Shown here piece by piece: positions 1 to 9,349 of a stretch of 64,000 bases of DNA. The position numbers and the translations under genes are program-made. Position 1 is the stretch's first letter, and the number at the start of each line of letters is the position of its first letter. The stretch comes from Balneolaceae bacterium UBA2956. GTDB lineage: Bacteria > Bacteroidota > Rhodothermia > Balneolales > Balneolaceae. The DNA lies in assembly GCA_002348545.1 (NCBI GenBank), contig DEBM01000015.1:37577-101576 (forward strand), given 5' to 3'. The notes below the pieces were generated by a model. It was not told the DNA's origin. It ran no database searches and worked only from the letters and a program-made list of their open reading frames with translations.

Positions 1-474
1 CAATTATTATTAAATAAACCCAAACTTATTATTGTAGACGAACCCACAGCTGGCTTAGACCCAGCGGAACGTCAGCGATTCCTTAATGTACTTCGAGAAA
101 TTGGAACAGATAATATTGTCATATTTTCTACTCACATCGTAGATGATGTAAAAGAATTATGTACCGATATGGCCATCATGGATAAGGGAGAAATTCTTCT
201 GCAAAGTACTCCAAAAGAAGCTATTAGTGCCATTAATGAAAATATTTGGGGGTGCAATATCAAGAAAGAAGAATTGGAACAATGTGAACAGAAATATAAC
301 GTACTTTCATCCGGTTATAATGAAGATAACAGTCTTTTTTTAAGGGTTTATTCTGAAAAGTCTCCTGGCAAAAGTTTTGAAAAGAAACAACCAAATTTAG
401 AGGACACTTACTTCGTTACTTTAAAAAAACTTCGAATAAGCCATACTTACACTAAAGCCAATGAGGCGGTATAA
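1..474 (+). CDS. ABC transporter ATP-binding protein, C-terminal part
   Basis: The reading frame is open from base 1, so the gene is cut by the window edge and only its last 157 codons are visible. The remnant begins with a Walker B and D-loop region (LIIVDEPTAGLDP) followed by the H-loop (FSTHIVDD), the end of an ABC nucleotide-binding domain. The tail after the H-loop, about 100 residues, is typical of ABC-2 exporter ATPases. Its stop lies 2 bases before the start of the permease/M1 peptidase gene, so the two are almost certainly cotranscribed and form one ATPase-permease complex at the inner membrane. An internal ATG at 169 is not the true start, because the catalytic motifs lie upstream of it. 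Confidence 0.93.
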   Translation, partial: QLLLNKPKLIIVDEPTAGLDPAERQRFLNVLREIGTDNIVIFSTHIVDDVKELCTDMAIMDKGEILLQSTPKEAISAINENIWGCNIKKEELEQCEQKYNVLSSGYNEDNSLFLRVYSEKSPGKSFEKKQPNLEDTYFVTLKKLRISHTYTKANEAV

Positions 475-476
475 TA

Positions 477-3400
477 ATGAGCTCTTTTTTTTCTATCCTA
501 ATTTTTGAGTTAAAGTATTGGCTAAGACGCCCTAGTTATTACATTTACTTAATCATTTTCTTCGGCCTTGCACTATTTTTAATGGCAGATTCAGCCGGAG
601 CATTAGGTGCTATTAGTGGGACTGTTAATTCTTCGACCATAGCAAATTCCCCTCTTGCCATAAATGGCATCTTAAATGCTATGAATAGCTTTATATTTTT
701 ATTTCTAATAGCTGCCCTAATTGGGGGTACAATACACAAAGATTTTAAATATGATATTCATTTATTATTATTCTCATATCCGACTAAGAAAGGTCCTTAT
801 CTGCTGGGAAAATTTGTAGCCGGTTATATTGTCACTTTATCTGTACTACTTTCAGCAACTTTAGGAATGATATTGGGCACATTTCTCCCGGGCGTCAATC
901 CGGACCTAATTGCTCCTTTTTCAATTAGCCCTTACTTACAATCTTTTTGGATCTATTTAATTCCAAATACTTTCTTTTTTGGAGCTATTATGTTTGCTCT
1001 AGTTACATTTAGCCGAAGTATCGTTGTTGGTTTTTTGGTCGGCATTGGCCTCATCATAACTCAAGGAATTGCTGATGTTCTACTATCAAATTTAGACAAT
1101 AAAATCTTGTCTGCAATGATAGATCCTTTTGGAAATAATGCTAACCTATACTATACCGAATATTGGACAGTTTATGAGCAAAATGAAAATAAGTTGCCTT
1201 GGGAAAAATGGGTGATTTTAAACAGGGTCGTCTGGTCAGCAGTAAGTGCAATAATATTTTATAGTATTTATGCCAAATTTGATTTCCATCAACAACCTAT
1301 CCGTATAAAATGGCCCTGGAAAAAAGAAGAAAAAAAACAAAAGGAAAGTAATTACCGAGTGATTAAGAAATTAACTTTACCAAAAGTTAATTTAAATTTT
1401 GGTCCTTTAAATCAATTAAAACAACTCTGGCTAATCACCATAAATGATTTAAAATATATAATAAAAGGATGGCCTTTTATTATAATAGCACTGTTAGCAA
1501 TATTCTGGGCAGTACTCACAATTATTGTAAGCAATACTATTCTTGAAACACCCACTCTTCCAGTAACTTGGCAAATATTACTATTTGGTGCCGGTATAAT
1601 TGGATTATTTATCAATTTGCTAACGTTTTTATATACAGGTATGATTTTACAAAGAGATCATACTACAGGGATGGCATCATTGATTCATAGTACCCCAACA
1701 AAAACTTGGGTTATATTTGGTGCAAAATTATGTGCAATAAGTCTTATGCAGATAATACTATTATCAACAATAATAATAATGGGTATTATTATTCAAAGCG
1801 TTCAAGGTTATTATAGTTTTGAAATTGGATTGTACTTAAAAGAACTATATGGAATTCAATTCATCGGACTATTTATTTGGTCTTTGTTAGCCCTTTCGAT
1901 TCATACCGTTTTTAAAAATTATTTTATCGGTTTTTTTATTCTTCTTTTAGTTTCAATAGGGCAGAGTTTTTTAGGTTCTGTTGGCATAGAACAAATAATG
2001 TTTAAATTCAATCAAGCCTCACCCACGCCCTATTCTGATATGAACGGATATGGACACTTCCTTCCCGAATATTTCATATATAAAATTTATTGGCTTGCCC
2101 TAGGAGTAGCTTTATTTATCTCTGCATATTGGATATTCCCAAGAGGGTCTTATTCATCTTGGAAAGAACGTATTATAGTAGCTAAGAAACGAATAAGTAC
2201 CTTAAATTTAAGTGTTTTCATTGGCTTACTAACCGTTTTTTTCAGCCTAGGCTCTTATATCTACTATGTGGACAATATTAAATATGAGAGATTATCATCA
2301 TATGAACGAGAAGCTTCTGCTGCGGAATGGGAAAAAAAATATGGTAAGTTTCGATCCACTCCTCAACCCCGAATAACTGCTGTTTATGTCGAAATGGATC
2401 TTTATCCAGAAAATCGTGATTTGGTAGTAAAAGGTAAATATACATTAAAGAATAAAACTGATTTTGTTATTGATTCCATACACATTGATCATGGTAGTCT
2501 AGAAACTGAATTTCGTTTTAATGTCAGTAATGAACTTCTGGTTGAAGACAGCACATTCAATTATGATATTTTTAGGATTTACCCACCATTACAACCTGGT
2601 GATTCAATACAATTTGAATTTAGTCTATCAAATACTCCAAATGAATTATTGCGTAATAATTCACCAGTTTTAGCTAATGGCACTTTCTTGAATAACGGTA
2701 TTTTACCTAGAATAGGATATAACTCAGCAGGCGAACTCATAGGTCCGGAATCCCGTAAAAAGTTCGATTTACCACCAAGAGACCGAATGCCTGATCCTTC
2801 TGATTCCTTAGCAAGGATGAACAATTACATATCATATGATGCAGATTGGATTGACTTCGAAACGATTATTAGCACGAAAAGTGATCAAATTGCTATTGCT
2901 CCTGGATATTTAGAAAAAGAGTGGATTGAAAACGACCGTAGATATTTCCACTATAAAATGGATGCTCCTATTTTGAATTTTTACTCCTTTATTTCTGCCG
3001 AATTTGCCATACAAGAAGACTATTGGCTTCGAGAAAATGGTGATACTGTTGCCATCGAGGTTTATCACCATCCTGGACATGATTTTAATATCAATCGTAT
3101 GATACTAGGTATTAAAAAAGCACTGGATTTTAGTTCTCAAGCATTTAGCCCTTACCAGCACCGACAAGTACGAATCATTGAATTTCCCCAAACCGGTGGA
3201 GGTTTTGCTCAATCTTTTGCAAATACTATCCCTTACTCAGAGGCTGTTGGCTTTATTGCAGACGTAGATGATGAAGATCAGTATGGTGTAGATTATCCAT
3301 TTAGTATTAGTGCTCATGAAGTTGCTCATCAATGGTGGGCGCATCAAGTTATTGGAGCTAACGTAAAGGGGGCTACACTCATGTCTGAAAGTATGTCTGA

Positions 3401-4178
3401 ATATGTTTCCTTAAAGGTTTTAGAAAAAGAATACGGCAATGATAAAATGAGGACATTTTTAAAAAATGCCCTCGATAGCTATTTAAGTGGAAGGGCGCTA
3501 GAGAGATTAAATGAAAAACCTTTAATGTTTAATGAAAACCAGCAATACATACATTATAATAAGGGCTCCTTAGTACTTTATGCCTTAAGTGATTATTTAG
3601 GCGAAGAAACATTAAATGGAGCTATACAACAATATCTCAACACAGTCGCTTACCAAGAGGCTCCCTATACAATTGCCGAAGAATTTGTAAACGAAATTGC
3701 ACTAGCTACACCTGATAGTCTAAGCTATCTTATAGATGATTTATTCCGAACCATAACCCTCTATGATAATCGTGTAGATAAAGCGGAATGGTGGATTAAT
3801 CAAGATAGCACCTATGAAGTTGAATTCACTCTTTTAGCGGCTAAATATCAGAGTAACGAAAAAGGAAAGAGGATCTATAAAGATATAGCTGGAGACAGTT
3901 TACTATTGGAGAAAGAAGAACTTCGAAGACCTATCAAATCCCTGCCTCTACGCGATTATATAGATGTGGGCATTTTCACAAAGGATACACAAGGGCAGGA
4001 CTCAGTTATTTACCTGAAAAAACATCGATTTGACCAAATCGAAACAACGCTGCGTTTTACCGTTGACGCCAAACCATCTGAAGTTGGCATAGACCCTTTT
4101 AACAAACTCATTGATACTCAGTCGATAGATAACAGAAGGGATGTATTACGCAAAGAATCAGCTGAAGGCTTAGAGTGA
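477..4178 (+). CDS. ABC-2 permease fused to M1 family aminopeptidase
   Basis: This is a 1233-residue fusion. Residues 1-280 and about 320-590 each hold a set of about six hydrophobic segments, two ABC-2 permease halves. From about 600 a last membrane segment leads into a soluble region with an M1-type beta domain and a gluzincin catalytic domain. The zinc motif HEVAH is at 947-951; the third ligand is probably Glu971 in SESMSEY, one residue further along than in classical aminopeptidase N. The catalytic-tyrosine region is YNKGSLVLYAL. The exopeptidase GAMEN loop is replaced by a GGGFAQSFANT segment, which I recall as usual for this fused family. Topology puts the peptidase outside the cytoplasm. 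The partner ATPase is directly upstream. The substrate is unknown; a coupled peptide export-and-trimming role is inference. Confidence 0.9.
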   Translation: MSSFFSILIFELKYWLRRPSYYIYLIIFFGLALFLMADSAGALGAISGTVNSSTIANSPLAINGILNAMNSFIFLFLIAALIGGTIHKDFKYDIHLLLFSYPTKKGPYLLGKFVAGYIVTLSVLLSATLGMILGTFLPGVNPDLIAPFSISPYLQSFWIYLIPNTFFFGAIMFALVTFSRSIVVGFLVGIGLIITQGIADVLLSNLDNKILSAMIDPFGNNANLYYTEYWTVYEQNENKLPWEKWVILNRVVWSAVSAIIFYSIYAKFDFHQQPIRIKWPWKKEEKKQKESNYRVIKKLTLPKVNLNFGPLNQLKQLWLITINDLKYIIKGWPFIIIALLAIFWAVLTIIVSNTILETPTLPVTWQILLFGAGIIGLFINLLTFLYTGMILQRDHTTGMASLIHSTPTKTWVIFGAKLCAISLMQIILLSTIIIMGIIIQSVQGYYSFEIGLYLKELYGIQFIGLFIWSLLALSIHTVFKNYFIGFFILLLVSIGQSFLGSVGIEQIMFKFNQASPTPYSDMNGYGHFLPEYFIYKIYWLALGVALFISAYWIFPRGSYSSWKERIIVAKKRISTLNLSVFIGLLTVFFSLGSYIYYVDNIKYERLSSYEREASAAEWEKKYGKFRSTPQPRITAVYVEMDLYPENRDLVVKGKYTLKNKTDFVIDSIHIDHGSLETEFRFNVSNELLVEDSTFNYDIFRIYPPLQPGDSIQFEFSLSNTPNELLRNNSPVLANGTFLNNGILPRIGYNSAGELIGPESRKKFDLPPRDRMPDPSDSLARMNNYISYDADWIDFETIISTKSDQIAIAPGYLEKEWIENDRRYFHYKMDAPILNFYSFISAEFAIQEDYWLRENGDTVAIEVYHHPGHDFNINRMILGIKKALDFSSQAFSPYQHRQVRIIEFPQTGGGFAQSFANTIPYSEAVGFIADVDDEDQYGVDYPFSISAHEVAHQWWAHQVIGANVKGATLMSESMSEYVSLKVLEKEYGNDKMRTFLKNALDSYLSGRALERLNEKPLMFNENQQYIHYNKGSLVLYALSDYLGEETLNGAIQQYLNTVAYQEAPYTIAEEFVNEIALATPDSLSYLIDDLFRTITLYDNRVDKAEWWINQDSTYEVEFTLLAAKYQSNEKGKRIYKDIAGDSLLLEKEELRRPIKSLPLRDYIDVGIFTKDTQGQDSVIYLKKHRFDQIETTLRFTVDAKPSEVGIDPFNKLIDTQSIDNRRDVLRKESAEGLE

Positions 4179-4180
4179 TT

Positions 4181-4196
4181 GGCTAATCCTTTAGCC
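4181..4196. other. Small hairpin between convergent gene ends
   Basis: GGCTAA and TTAGCC are separated by four bases and span the 4-base gap between the permease-peptidase stop (4178) and the TIM-barrel gene stop (4183). There is no T-run, so this is at best a weak bidirectional transcript end. Confidence 0.3.
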
Positions 4197-5244
4197 CTAA
4201 TATTTGCCGATTAAGTGCATGATCGAACTCTTTTGATCCAGCAAAGTCGTCGAAGGCCTTTTGTGTAGCCTCAATAATATGATTTTGTATGAATAAAACA
4301 CCCTCTCTAGCACCTTGCTCTGGAGACTTAACACAACATTCCCATTCTAAAACCGCCCAGCCGTCGAAACCATACTCAGTTAGTTTAGTGAAAATACTTT
4401 TAAAGTCTACTTGACCGTCCCCTGGTGATCGGTAACGACCTGCTCTATCTCTCCAGTCGCCATATCCCCCAAAGGTTCCTTTTTTTCCCGTCGGATTGAA
4501 TTCAGAATCCTTGACGTGAAACGCCTTTATAAACTCATGATAATGGTCGATATAAGTTAAGTAATCGAGTTGCTGCAATACAAAATGCGAGGGATCATAT
4601 AATATACTAACCGCTTTATGATCCCCAGTTGCTGCCAAAAAGCGTTCGAAGGTAACTCCATCGTGTATATCCTCCACTGGATGAACTTCATAGCAGCATG
4701 CCACTCCATTATTCTCGAATACATCCAAGATAGGTAACCATCGTTTTGCTAGCTCCGAGAAGCCGTCCTCAACCAAACCCTCAGGCTGTTGTGGCCATGG
4801 ATGAACCATAGGCCAAAGTAAAGAACCAGAAAAAGTAGCATGCGCTTTTAAACCAAGACGTCGGCTAGCTATCGCAGCCTTTTTTACCTGATCAATGGCC
4901 CATTCTCGTCGGGCAGGTTCATTACCTTTTACTTTATCAGGCGCAAATACATCGAACATGGTGTCATGAGCAGGATGTGTTGCCACTAGTTGGCCTTGTA
5001 TATGGGTAGATAGCTCTGTGATTTCAAGACCATAAGAAGCTACCTTTCCTTTTAATTCGTCACAGTAGTCTTGACTTTCAGCTGCAGTATCCAAGTCGAT
5101 CATAAAATCTACGTTGCTCGGTATCTGAACTCCTTTATACCCTAAATTAGCCGCCCATTGACATAAACCATCTAATGAGTTAAAAGGGGTAGATGCGTCT
5201 ATAAACTGTGCAAAAAAAATAGCTGGGCCTTTAATAGTTTTCAT
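4183..5244 (-). CDS. Sugar phosphate isomerase/epimerase (xylose isomerase-like TIM barrel)
   Basis: This 353-residue protein has the AP_endonuc_2/xylose-isomerase-like TIM-barrel pattern. The candidate divalent-metal ligands lie on successive barrel strands: the Glu in CCYEVHPVED, the Asp in YDPSHF, the His in AFHVKDSEF and the Glu in AVLEWECC near the C-terminus. There is no signal peptide, so it acts in the cytoplasm. It is the last gene of a minus-strand cassette after an MFS transporter and a Gfo/Idh/MocA dehydrogenase, 68 bases below the latter. Such pairs act on inositols and 3-keto sugars in other bacteria; the substrate here cannot be read from the sequence. Confidence 0.88.
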   Translation of the reverse strand: MKTIKGPAIFFAQFIDASTPFNSLDGLCQWAANLGYKGVQIPSNVDFMIDLDTAAESQDYCDELKGKVASYGLEITELSTHIQGQLVATHPAHDTMFDVFAPDKVKGNEPARREWAIDQVKKAAIASRRLGLKAHATFSGSLLWPMVHPWPQQPEGLVEDGFSELAKRWLPILDVFENNGVACCYEVHPVEDIHDGVTFERFLAATGDHKAVSILYDPSHFVLQQLDYLTYIDHYHEFIKAFHVKDSEFNPTGKKGTFGGYGDWRDRAGRYRSPGDGQVDFKSIFTKLTEYGFDGWAVLEWECCVKSPEQGAREGVLFIQNHIIEATQKAFDDFAGSKEFDHALNRQILGLKD

Positions 5245-5312
5245 ATGGGTTTAACCGTTGTATTCGTGTTACAATAAAATATTATGGGGGTGCCTAACCC
5301 CATTCCAAATGC

Positions 5313-6476
5313 CTAATATTTAGGTGATGTCCATGCGTTACCTTTAATGGATGACTCCACTATAGCATCTACCAACGCCATGCCATGAACGCCATCATCA
5401 ATATCTGGGAAATCATAAGTAGGGTTGTGTAATGACCCTGAAAAATAAGCTCGAACTGCCATAGTGAAATTTCTATAAATATTGGCAAAAGCCTCAATAT
5501 ATCCCTCGGGATGCCCAGAAGGAACTCGTGCATGTACTAATGCCGCCTCTGCCAAATAAGAATTATCTACTCCGGTCCGGTACACTTGATTGGGAGCTCC
5601 ATGCCGCTTGACTAATAGGGTATTTTCATCTTCCTGACACCATTCTATCCCTCCCTTAGTTCCATAGACTTTAACCCTCACCGCATTTTCTTCACCTGCG
5701 GAAACCTGTGAACAAATTAACACCCCAGGTACTCCACCTTTAAATTCTAATAGGGCCGAAGTATCATCATCCAGTAAACGTCCTTCAATGACCTTGGACG
5801 TCTGAGATAACACATTGATTATCTGCAAACCTGAGACATATTCGGCCATATTAGCGGCATGCGTTCCAATGTCTCCGTATGCTCCCGCTTTGCCGGCTTT
5901 GGCAGGATCGGATCTCCAAGCTGCCTGTTTTTGCCCCTTATCCTCTAACTTTTCGGTAAGCCATCCCTGTGGATATTCCACTACTACCTTACGAACCGGA
6001 CCTAACTCGCCTGTTGTAATCATATGCCGTGCCTGTTTAACCATAGGATAACCCGTATAGGTATGGGTTAACGCAAAAGGTAGACCTGATTTTTCTACCG
6101 CATCTTTGATTTCTAAAGCCTCTCCGGTTGATAGGCACAACGGCTTATCACAAATAACTGGAAAACCATGCTCTAAGGCCATAATTGCAGGAGCAGCATG
6201 CAAATGATTGGGCGTGACTATAGAAACAAGATCCATACGGTCTCCCTCATTGTGTTCAGCTTCCTGACTAATCATATCTTCCCAAGTATCATAAATACGG
6301 TCTTCCGGGAGATATAGTTCTTGTCCGGTCTCTTTACTCTTTTCAGGAGAACTACTAAAAGCACCGCAAACTAATTCGATTTGACCATCTAACCGTGCTG
6401 CCATTCGATGCACAGCTCCAATGAAAGCTCCACTGCCTCCTCCAATCATTCCCATCCTGAGTTTTCTATGCTGCAT
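5313..6476 (-). CDS. Gfo/Idh/MocA family NAD(P)-dependent oxidoreductase
   Basis: This is a 387-residue oxidoreductase with an N-terminal Rossmann fold: GMIGGGSGAFIGAVHR at residues 9-24 is the glycine-rich nucleotide loop, and VICDKPLC is the lineage form of the EKP catalytic-lysine motif. The C-terminal half carries GDIGTHAANM, the conserved Asp/His motif of the Gfo/Idh/MocA substrate domain. The usual length is 340-400. There is no Tat or Sec signal, so it is cytoplasmic. Its start abuts the stop of the upstream MFS gene with no gap, so the two are translationally linked. It probably oxidises a sugar, inositol or keto-sugar imported by that transporter and passes the product to the downstream TIM barrel. 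Confidence 0.92.
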   Translation of the reverse strand: MQHRKLRMGMIGGGSGAFIGAVHRMAARLDGQIELVCGAFSSSPEKSKETGQELYLPEDRIYDTWEDMISQEAEHNEGDRMDLVSIVTPNHLHAAPAIMALEHGFPVICDKPLCLSTGEALEIKDAVEKSGLPFALTHTYTGYPMVKQARHMITTGELGPVRKVVVEYPQGWLTEKLEDKGQKQAAWRSDPAKAGKAGAYGDIGTHAANMAEYVSGLQIINVLSQTSKVIEGRLLDDDTSALLEFKGGVPGVLICSQVSAGEENAVRVKVYGTKGGIEWCQEDENTLLVKRHGAPNQVYRTGVDNSYLAEAALVHARVPSGHPEGYIEAFANIYRNFTMAVRAYFSGSLHNPTYDFPDIDDGVHGMALVDAIVESSIKGNAWTSPKY

Positions 6477-7766
6477 TTATACTCTTTCCTCCATAAGTTC
6501 ATATTCATCAGTGGTTTTGTCCCAAAAAAGTGCAAAGAAAAAGGCGGCTACAATTAAAGCTACAATGCCAGGCATGACCCAAAAATTTTGAGCTCCAGCT
6601 ATCCAACCCTCTATAGTGGATCCATCGAGTGAAATTCGATCTCCCCACCAGCCCAGAACATAATTACCAATCAACATCCCCGCACCATAAGTCAACAAAT
6701 TAAAGAAACCTTGGGCACTGGCACGTAAATGTTTAGGAGCTTTTTTATCGACATAAAGTTGACCTGTAACAAAAAAGAAATCGTAACAGATACCATGAAG
6801 AGCAATACCCAAAACAATGAGCGCCGTTGAACTTGGAAATAAACCAAATAGTAAATATCTGGTCGTCCATGCTAGCATACCCACAAGTAGCATCCATTTC
6901 ACTCCAAGGCGTGCTAAAAATAGAGGAATAGCTAGCATAAACAGCACCTCACTCATTTGTCCAATTGCCATAAACGAGGGAGACTGCTCACCGAAAGCTA
7001 CCGCTGCAATAAAATCATTGGTACGAGCATAATAAAATGCTAAAGGAATACTAATCGCAAAACTGCTAAAAGAAAAAATGGCGAAGTTTTTTTCACTAAG
7101 CAATTTCAATGCATCTAATCCCAATGCCTGCTTGACATCAAATTTCTCCCCGCTCGCCGATGGTGGAGTTGCAGGAAGACTAAAGCTGTACAGTCCATAC
7201 AGAACCGATATAAAAGCACTCACTTTAAGAGGAATATTAGTGGACTGAATATTACTCTCAACACCCGTTAGCCAACTCAGCAAGGGTATTTGAATAAAAC
7301 CTAATACGGTACCCGCAATCATAAAACCTGCAACTATCCATCCAATGGTACCCCAAACTCGGATTCGAGGGAATTCTGAATCTGGATCATCAATATTGGC
7401 AAACGCAATAGCATTAACTAAGGCTAAGGATGGCATATACAGCATAAAATAGGCAAGCATTACCCATATAAAGGTGCCAGGCTCGGTAATTCCAGCAGCA
7501 GTCCATAAAAGAACTGCTCCCAAAAGATGAGAGATTCCATTTACCTTTTCAGCATTAAAATACCGGTCGGCTAACAAGCCAACAAACACAGGAGCTAGTA
7601 ACCCTGCCCAGTTGTGAGTAGCATATGCACTCCCAATTATAGTGTTTAAACTCTCTTCTCCTTCAAACACCTGCAAAAGATAGGCGCCCATTGTCACAAA
7701 AAATGCTCCCCAAATAAAAAATTGAAGAAACATCATAAGACTCAAACGAAACCGTAATGAATGCAT
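6477..7766 (-). CDS. MFS transporter, nucleoside permease-like (NHS family)
   Basis: The 429-residue integral membrane protein has about 12 hydrophobic segments. The N-terminus, with LMMFLQFFIWGAFFVTMGAY, and the overall shape match the nucleoside:H+ symporter-like branch of the major facilitator superfamily. In the Bacteroidota this branch is often found next to Gfo/Idh/MocA dehydrogenases. It is the first gene of a three-gene minus-strand cassette and supplies the substrate to the two enzymes downstream. About 280 bases of non-coding DNA upstream should hold the operon promoter. A sugar or polyol is as likely a substrate as a nucleoside. Confidence 0.85.
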   Translation of the reverse strand: MHSLRFRLSLMMFLQFFIWGAFFVTMGAYLLQVFEGEESLNTIIGSAYATHNWAGLLAPVFVGLLADRYFNAEKVNGISHLLGAVLLWTAAGITEPGTFIWVMLAYFMLYMPSLALVNAIAFANIDDPDSEFPRIRVWGTIGWIVAGFMIAGTVLGFIQIPLLSWLTGVESNIQSTNIPLKVSAFISVLYGLYSFSLPATPPSASGEKFDVKQALGLDALKLLSEKNFAIFSFSSFAISIPLAFYYARTNDFIAAVAFGEQSPSFMAIGQMSEVLFMLAIPLFLARLGVKWMLLVGMLAWTTRYLLFGLFPSSTALIVLGIALHGICYDFFFVTGQLYVDKKAPKHLRASAQGFFNLLTYGAGMLIGNYVLGWWGDRISLDGSTIEGWIAGAQNFWVMPGIVALIVAAFFFALFWDKTTDEYELMEERV

Positions 7767-8043
7767 AATTTAATTGAATTGGTTAGATTTTCTGTCATGC
7801 AAATAAAGAAATCTACCCCATAATTGAAAGTTTTATTACTTATTACGTTCTATCCAATTGGCACAGGTTTTATAAGGATGACTAAAAAGTTCAATTGCAT
7901 TTGACTATCAAAAAATAGCCACATTATACAATGTCTAATCTAATGCATTGCTAATTTTATTTGTATCTTCAATTGAATAAAGAACATTTCAACCGCTGTC
8001 TTTCCCTTCTGGTTAATTTAACGCAAAAACAAACATTTTATAG

Positions 8044-8415
8044 ATGATCCAAGAATATCTTAATTCAATTGACAATTTTATTATAGTGGGTGACCGTGTA
8101 CTCATTAAACCCCGTGAGATGGAAACACACACTCGAAGTGGTTTGGTCTTACCAGCCTCAGTAAAAGAAAAAGAAGAAATTCAAAGTGGATATATCTTAA
8201 AAACTGGACCTGGTTATCCTATTCCTAACACTGATGTGGAAGAAGTTTGGAAGGCAACAGATGATACAAAATATATTGGAATGCAAGCCACAGAGGGTGA
8301 TTTGGCCATTTTTCTAAAAAGTCGTGCCCATGAAATTGGGTTTGAAAATGAAAAATATATTATAGTCCCACATTCATCAATCTTATTGCTCATTCGTGAT
8401 GAGCTTGAAATATAA
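8044..8415 (+). CDS. GroES-like co-chaperone family protein
   Basis: This 123-residue protein resembles the GroES (Cpn10) beta-barrel: VGDRVLIKPREMETHTRSGLV at the N-terminus matches the first strands, with a mobile-loop-like stretch, and EGDLAIF...EKYIIVPHSSILLLI matches the end of the fold. It is longer than true GroES (about 95) and has an insertion around residues 58-80. No groEL is adjacent, so this is the stand-alone GroES-like family seen in Bacteroidota rather than the groES of a groESL operon. Whether it binds GroEL is not known from the sequence. The YitT-like gene follows in the same direction. Confidence 0.82.
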   Translation: MIQEYLNSIDNFIIVGDRVLIKPREMETHTRSGLVLPASVKEKEEIQSGYILKTGPGYPIPNTDVEEVWKATDDTKYIGMQATEGDLAIFLKSRAHEIGFENEKYIIVPHSSILLLIRDELEI

Positions 8416-8519
8416 CACACAACATTATAGTACCAGCTAATACAATCAAGAAAAGAAACAACGACAATACCTTAATTAAAGGTATTAGGCATAGTCTATT
8501 TGACGATATACAGGCCATT

Positions 8520-9083
8520 TTGCTAGCTAGTTTATTTATGTCGTTTGGAGTAGCATTGTTTACACAGCAAGAATTCTTAATTGGAGGAACAGCTGGAGTC
8601 GCATTTTTAGGTTCTTATGCAAGCCCATGGAGCTTTGGTCAACTTTTTTTTGTCATTAATATCCCTTTTTATCTCTTGGCTATTTGGCGTTTGGGTTGGT
8701 TTTTTACTGTAAAAACATTTTTTACTGTTGGTCTGGTATCCATACTTTCAGACTGGATTCCACAATGGATCGTAATTGATACTTCCATACCACTATTTGC
8801 TGCTGTGTTTGGCGGGTCTTTGATGGGAGCAGGCTTGTTAATGCTATTTCGTCATAAAGTGTCCTTGGGTGGTTTAAATATTTTGTCACTGTACCTGAGT
8901 AAGTACCACAATGTGAATGCTGGACGCTTTCAGATGATTGTAGACGTGGTTATAATTATACTAGCTGTTTACATTGTCGATATATGGGCTACAATATACT
9001 CTGTAATTGCCGCAGTATGCATGAATGCAGTATTGGCCATCAATTTTAAGAAAGGTAGATACCTTGCTTCTTTAGACTCTTGA
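8520..9083 (+). CDS. YitT family membrane protein
   Basis: The 187-residue protein has about five to six membrane segments and the YitT pattern (FLIGGTAGVAFLG, then GLLMLFRHKVSLGGLNILSLYL). It lacks the soluble C-terminal DUF2179 domain of Bacillus YitT. The first usable start in frame is TTG at 8520, which clips the first membrane helix. The frame is open back to a stop at 8406, giving 37 further codons with no ATG, GTG or TTG; the part after about 8484 (IRHSLFDDIQAILLASLF) reads like a natural N-terminus. A non-standard start such as ATT at 8484 or 8424 is therefore possible. Function unknown; a transporter is plausible. Confidence 0.8.
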   Translation: MLASLFMSFGVALFTQQEFLIGGTAGVAFLGSYASPWSFGQLFFVINIPFYLLAIWRLGWFFTVKTFFTVGLVSILSDWIPQWIVIDTSIPLFAAVFGGSLMGAGLLMLFRHKVSLGGLNILSLYLSKYHNVNAGRFQMIVDVVIIILAVYIVDIWATIYSVIAAVCMNAVLAINFKKGRYLASLDS

Positions 9084-9349
9084 ATTTAAAGAGAGTACTT
9101 AAACCTACTTTCATATCATATTCCTGTATTATATCGGCAAAAGTTTCTATTCACCAGCATAAAAGGACTTCGATTCACCTGGATGTAAACTATCCTTATC
9201 CAATAACCTAAATATTATCTATGACAAATTGCTTTCTGAATCTCGACAAGTATTTTATTGATATAGTTAATCAGTCTAAAGTATTTTGACTAGACAAATA
9301 ACAAGTTAGTTTGCTTCTTATATAAATCACTGACAACAGCCGTACCCAA

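Noticed and set aside
169..474. Separate small gene beginning at ATG 169
   Set aside because: The same frame is open to base 1 and encodes ABC ATPase motifs upstream, so 169 is an internal Met of a truncated gene.
3190..3230. Loss of the GAMEN motif in the M1 domain as a sign of inactivity
   Set aside because: The GGFAQSF-type segment is, as I recall, normal for this fused family, and the zinc ligands are intact.
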